Under the pieces are notes generated by a model. The model worked only from the letters and a program-made list of their open reading frames with translations. It ran no database searches and was not told where the DNA came from. The translations under genes and the position numbers were made by a program. From assembly GCA_965267485.1 (NCBI GenBank), contig OZ254080.1:4340001-4404000 (forward strand): a DNA stretch of 64,000 nucleotides, given 5' to 3'. The DNA comes from JANQJA01 sp965267485 (GTDB taxonomy: Bacteria; Pseudomonadota; Gammaproteobacteria; Pseudomonadales; Azotimanducaceae). Each line of letters opens with the position of its first letter. The first letter of the stretch is position 1. Below, piece after piece: positions 62,965-64,000 of the stretch.

Positions 62965-63774
62965 TTATTCTGTACTTTCTTTCCGGATCGCCTGCAGCAC
63001 CCTGAGTGCCTGCACGGTGGGCCCCACATCGTGAACCCTGACCACCGCCGCGCCGTTCTCGATTGCCGCCAGAGCGCCCGCGACGCTGCCGTGGAGCCGA
63101 TCGGCATCCATGCCGAGAATCTTCCCGATCGTACTCTTTCGGGACAAGCCAACCAACACCGGTCTGCCAAGGCTGGTGAAGGACTGCAGCTGATTGATCA
63201 GCCGCAGGTTCTGATCAGGTGTTTTGCCGAACCCGAATCCGGGATCAATCCAGAGCCGCGCTTCGGGAATCCCCGCCTCAACGCAGTCCGCGATCCGCTC
63301 GAGAAAGAAGGCGCGAATGTCTTCAATCAGATCGTCATAGCGAGGACGCTGCTGCATGGTGGCGGGTTCGCCCTGCATGTGCATCAGACAAACCGGCAGG
63401 CCCGTTTCGCTTGCCGCCTCGATTGCACCGCGCCGTCGAAGCGCACGAACATCGTTGATCAGCGATGCACCGGCAGCGGCCGCTTCCCGCATGACCTGCG
63501 GACGACTCGTATCGATCGAGATCGGGACGTGGCTCTCGGCGCGCAGCGCCTCGATGACGGGTATTGTCCGGTCGAGTTCTTCACCGGCGCTGACGGCATC
63601 GGCGCCGGGCCGGGTCGACTCACCGCCGATGTCGACGATATCGGCGCCCTCGTCGATCATCCTGCGCGCGTGTTCGAGCGCACGCTCCCGATCCAGGAAG
63701 CGTCCGCCATCAGAGAAGGAGTCCGGGGTCACATTCAGGATACCCATGACCGCGGGGAACTGGACGTCGATCAT
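62965..63774 (-). CDS. folP: Dihydropteroate synthase
   Basis: FolP (269 residues) joins p-aminobenzoate to the pterin pyrophosphate in folate synthesis and is the sulfonamide target. The pterin- and PABA-loop motifs GILNVTPDSFSDGG and GADIVDIGGESTRPGA are intact, with the C-terminal VRVHDVGPT. It lies 25 nt after the ftsH terminator, so some readthrough or a promoter within that hairpin region is needed. In the usual ftsH-folP-glmM order. Confidence 0.97.
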   Translation of the reverse strand: MIDVQFPAVMGILNVTPDSFSDGGRFLDRERALEHARRMIDEGADIVDIGGESTRPGADAVSAGEELDRTIPVIEALRAESHVPISIDTSRPQVMREAAAAGASLINDVRALRRRGAIEAASETGLPVCLMHMQGEPATMQQRPRYDDLIEDIRAFFLERIADCVEAGIPEARLWIDPGFGFGKTPDQNLRLINQLQSFTSLGRPVLVGLSRKSTIGKILGMDADRLHGSVAGALAAIENGAAVVRVHDVGPTVQALRVLQAIRKESTE

Positions 63775-63792
63775 CTACCGCAGGGAGAAGGC

Positions 63793-63822
63793 AAAAAAAG
63801 AGGGCCGACGTAATCGGCCCTC
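63793..63822 (-). terminator. Intrinsic terminator between ftsH and folP
   Basis: GAGGGCCGA/TCGGCCCTC stem (63800-63822) with a 5-nt loop, followed on the minus strand by TTTTTTT (complement of 63793-63799). Confidence 0.93.
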
Positions 63823-63828
63823 CCGGTA

Positions 63829-64000
63829 TCAGTGCTCGCCTGCCGGCCCGCCAACGGGACCGCTTGGGCGCGCCTGGGGTTCCGGCGCTTCGTCACCGGC
63901 GTTCGGCTGAACGGGGTTGTCGTCCGGCCCATCCCAATCCTTCGGCGGGCGCGGTTTTCGCCCGGCCATGATGTCGTCGATCTGGTCGCGATCAATCGTC
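63829..64000 (-). CDS. ftsH: ATP-dependent zinc metalloprotease FtsH, C-terminal end
   Basis: The last 56 codons of ftsH, entering from the right edge. The sequence TIDRDQIDDIMAGRKPRPP matches the conserved end of the peptidase domain of FtsH. It is followed by a Pro/Gly/Asp-rich tail ending GPVGGPAGEH, which is the disordered C-terminus and varies between species. Location upstream of folP-glmM is the usual gammaproteobacterial order. Confidence 0.9.
   Translation of the reverse strand, partial: TIDRDQIDDIMAGRKPRPPKDWDGPDDNPVQPNAGDEAPEPQARPSGPVGGPAGEH

Overview
The window is a high-GC stretch of chromosome from a gammaproteobacterium. The basis is gene order: thrU-tyrU-glyT-thrT-tufB-trpT-secE-nusG-rplKAJL-rpoBC, rpsLG-fusA-tufA-rpsJ-rplCD, dksA-gluQ-cbrXAB-pcnB-pgi-acs, and metY-rimP-nusA-infB-rbfA-truB-rpsO-pnp beside leuU-secG-tpiA-glmM-folP-ftsH. 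As I recall it, this order resembles Pseudomonas most closely, but several departures argue against a pseudomonad. No genus can be named from the sequence alone. There is no insertion sequence, prophage, CRISPR array or rRNA gene.

Region by region. 1-6030 (minus strand): start of the S10 operon (rpsJ-rplC-rplD) behind its own promoter and long leader, preceded by the str operon (rpsL-rpsG-fusA-tufA). 6163-8210: two genes, a methyltransferase and a lipoprotein beta-propeller, separate rpoC from rpsL. 8271-22413 (minus): the tRNA-tufB-secE-nusG-ribosomal protein-rpoBC block. 22456-25675 (minus): a SPOR-like protein, birA, a free-standing tRNA-Ile/tRNA-Ala pair and tyrS. 25987-28983: a cell-envelope group (M23 peptidase, bactofilin, DUF6776-like membrane protein) plus erpA. 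29126-33242 (plus): CLC channel, hemL, PfkB-type kinase. 33239-38056 (minus): sfsA, a FecCD/HmuUV-type ABC transporter pair, DNA polymerase II. 38157-51286 (plus): DksA with a large lysine-rich extension, gluQ, the CbrX-CbrA-CbrB regulatory module, an sRNA locus, pcnB, a deoxynucleoside kinase, pgi, acs, fnr. 51357-64000 (minus): pnp-rpsO-truB-rbfA-infB-nusA-rimP-tRNA-fMet, then tRNA-Leu-secG-tpiA-glmM-folP-ftsH.

The most interesting locus is 44445-44760. Right after cbrB there are four GTTAC repeats, a well-matched sigma-54 promoter, a roughly 166-nt A-rich transcript region with several AAN-repeat (Hfq/Crc-type CA) motifs, and a strong intrinsic terminator. This is the layout and position of the Pseudomonas CrcZ catabolite-repression sRNA, here in what appears to be a different lineage and much shorter. 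Other notable points: a tRNA-Ile/tRNA-Ala operon with its own promoter where an rRNA operon would be expected (between tyrS and birA); DksA with a 153-residue histone-H1-like N-terminus; twin promoters with near-identical discriminators on the S10 and str operons; an initiator tRNA with a U1-U72 mismatch; loss of coaX and of folK-panB-panC from their usual positions; and tufA/tufB copies homogenised over about 1.23 kb.
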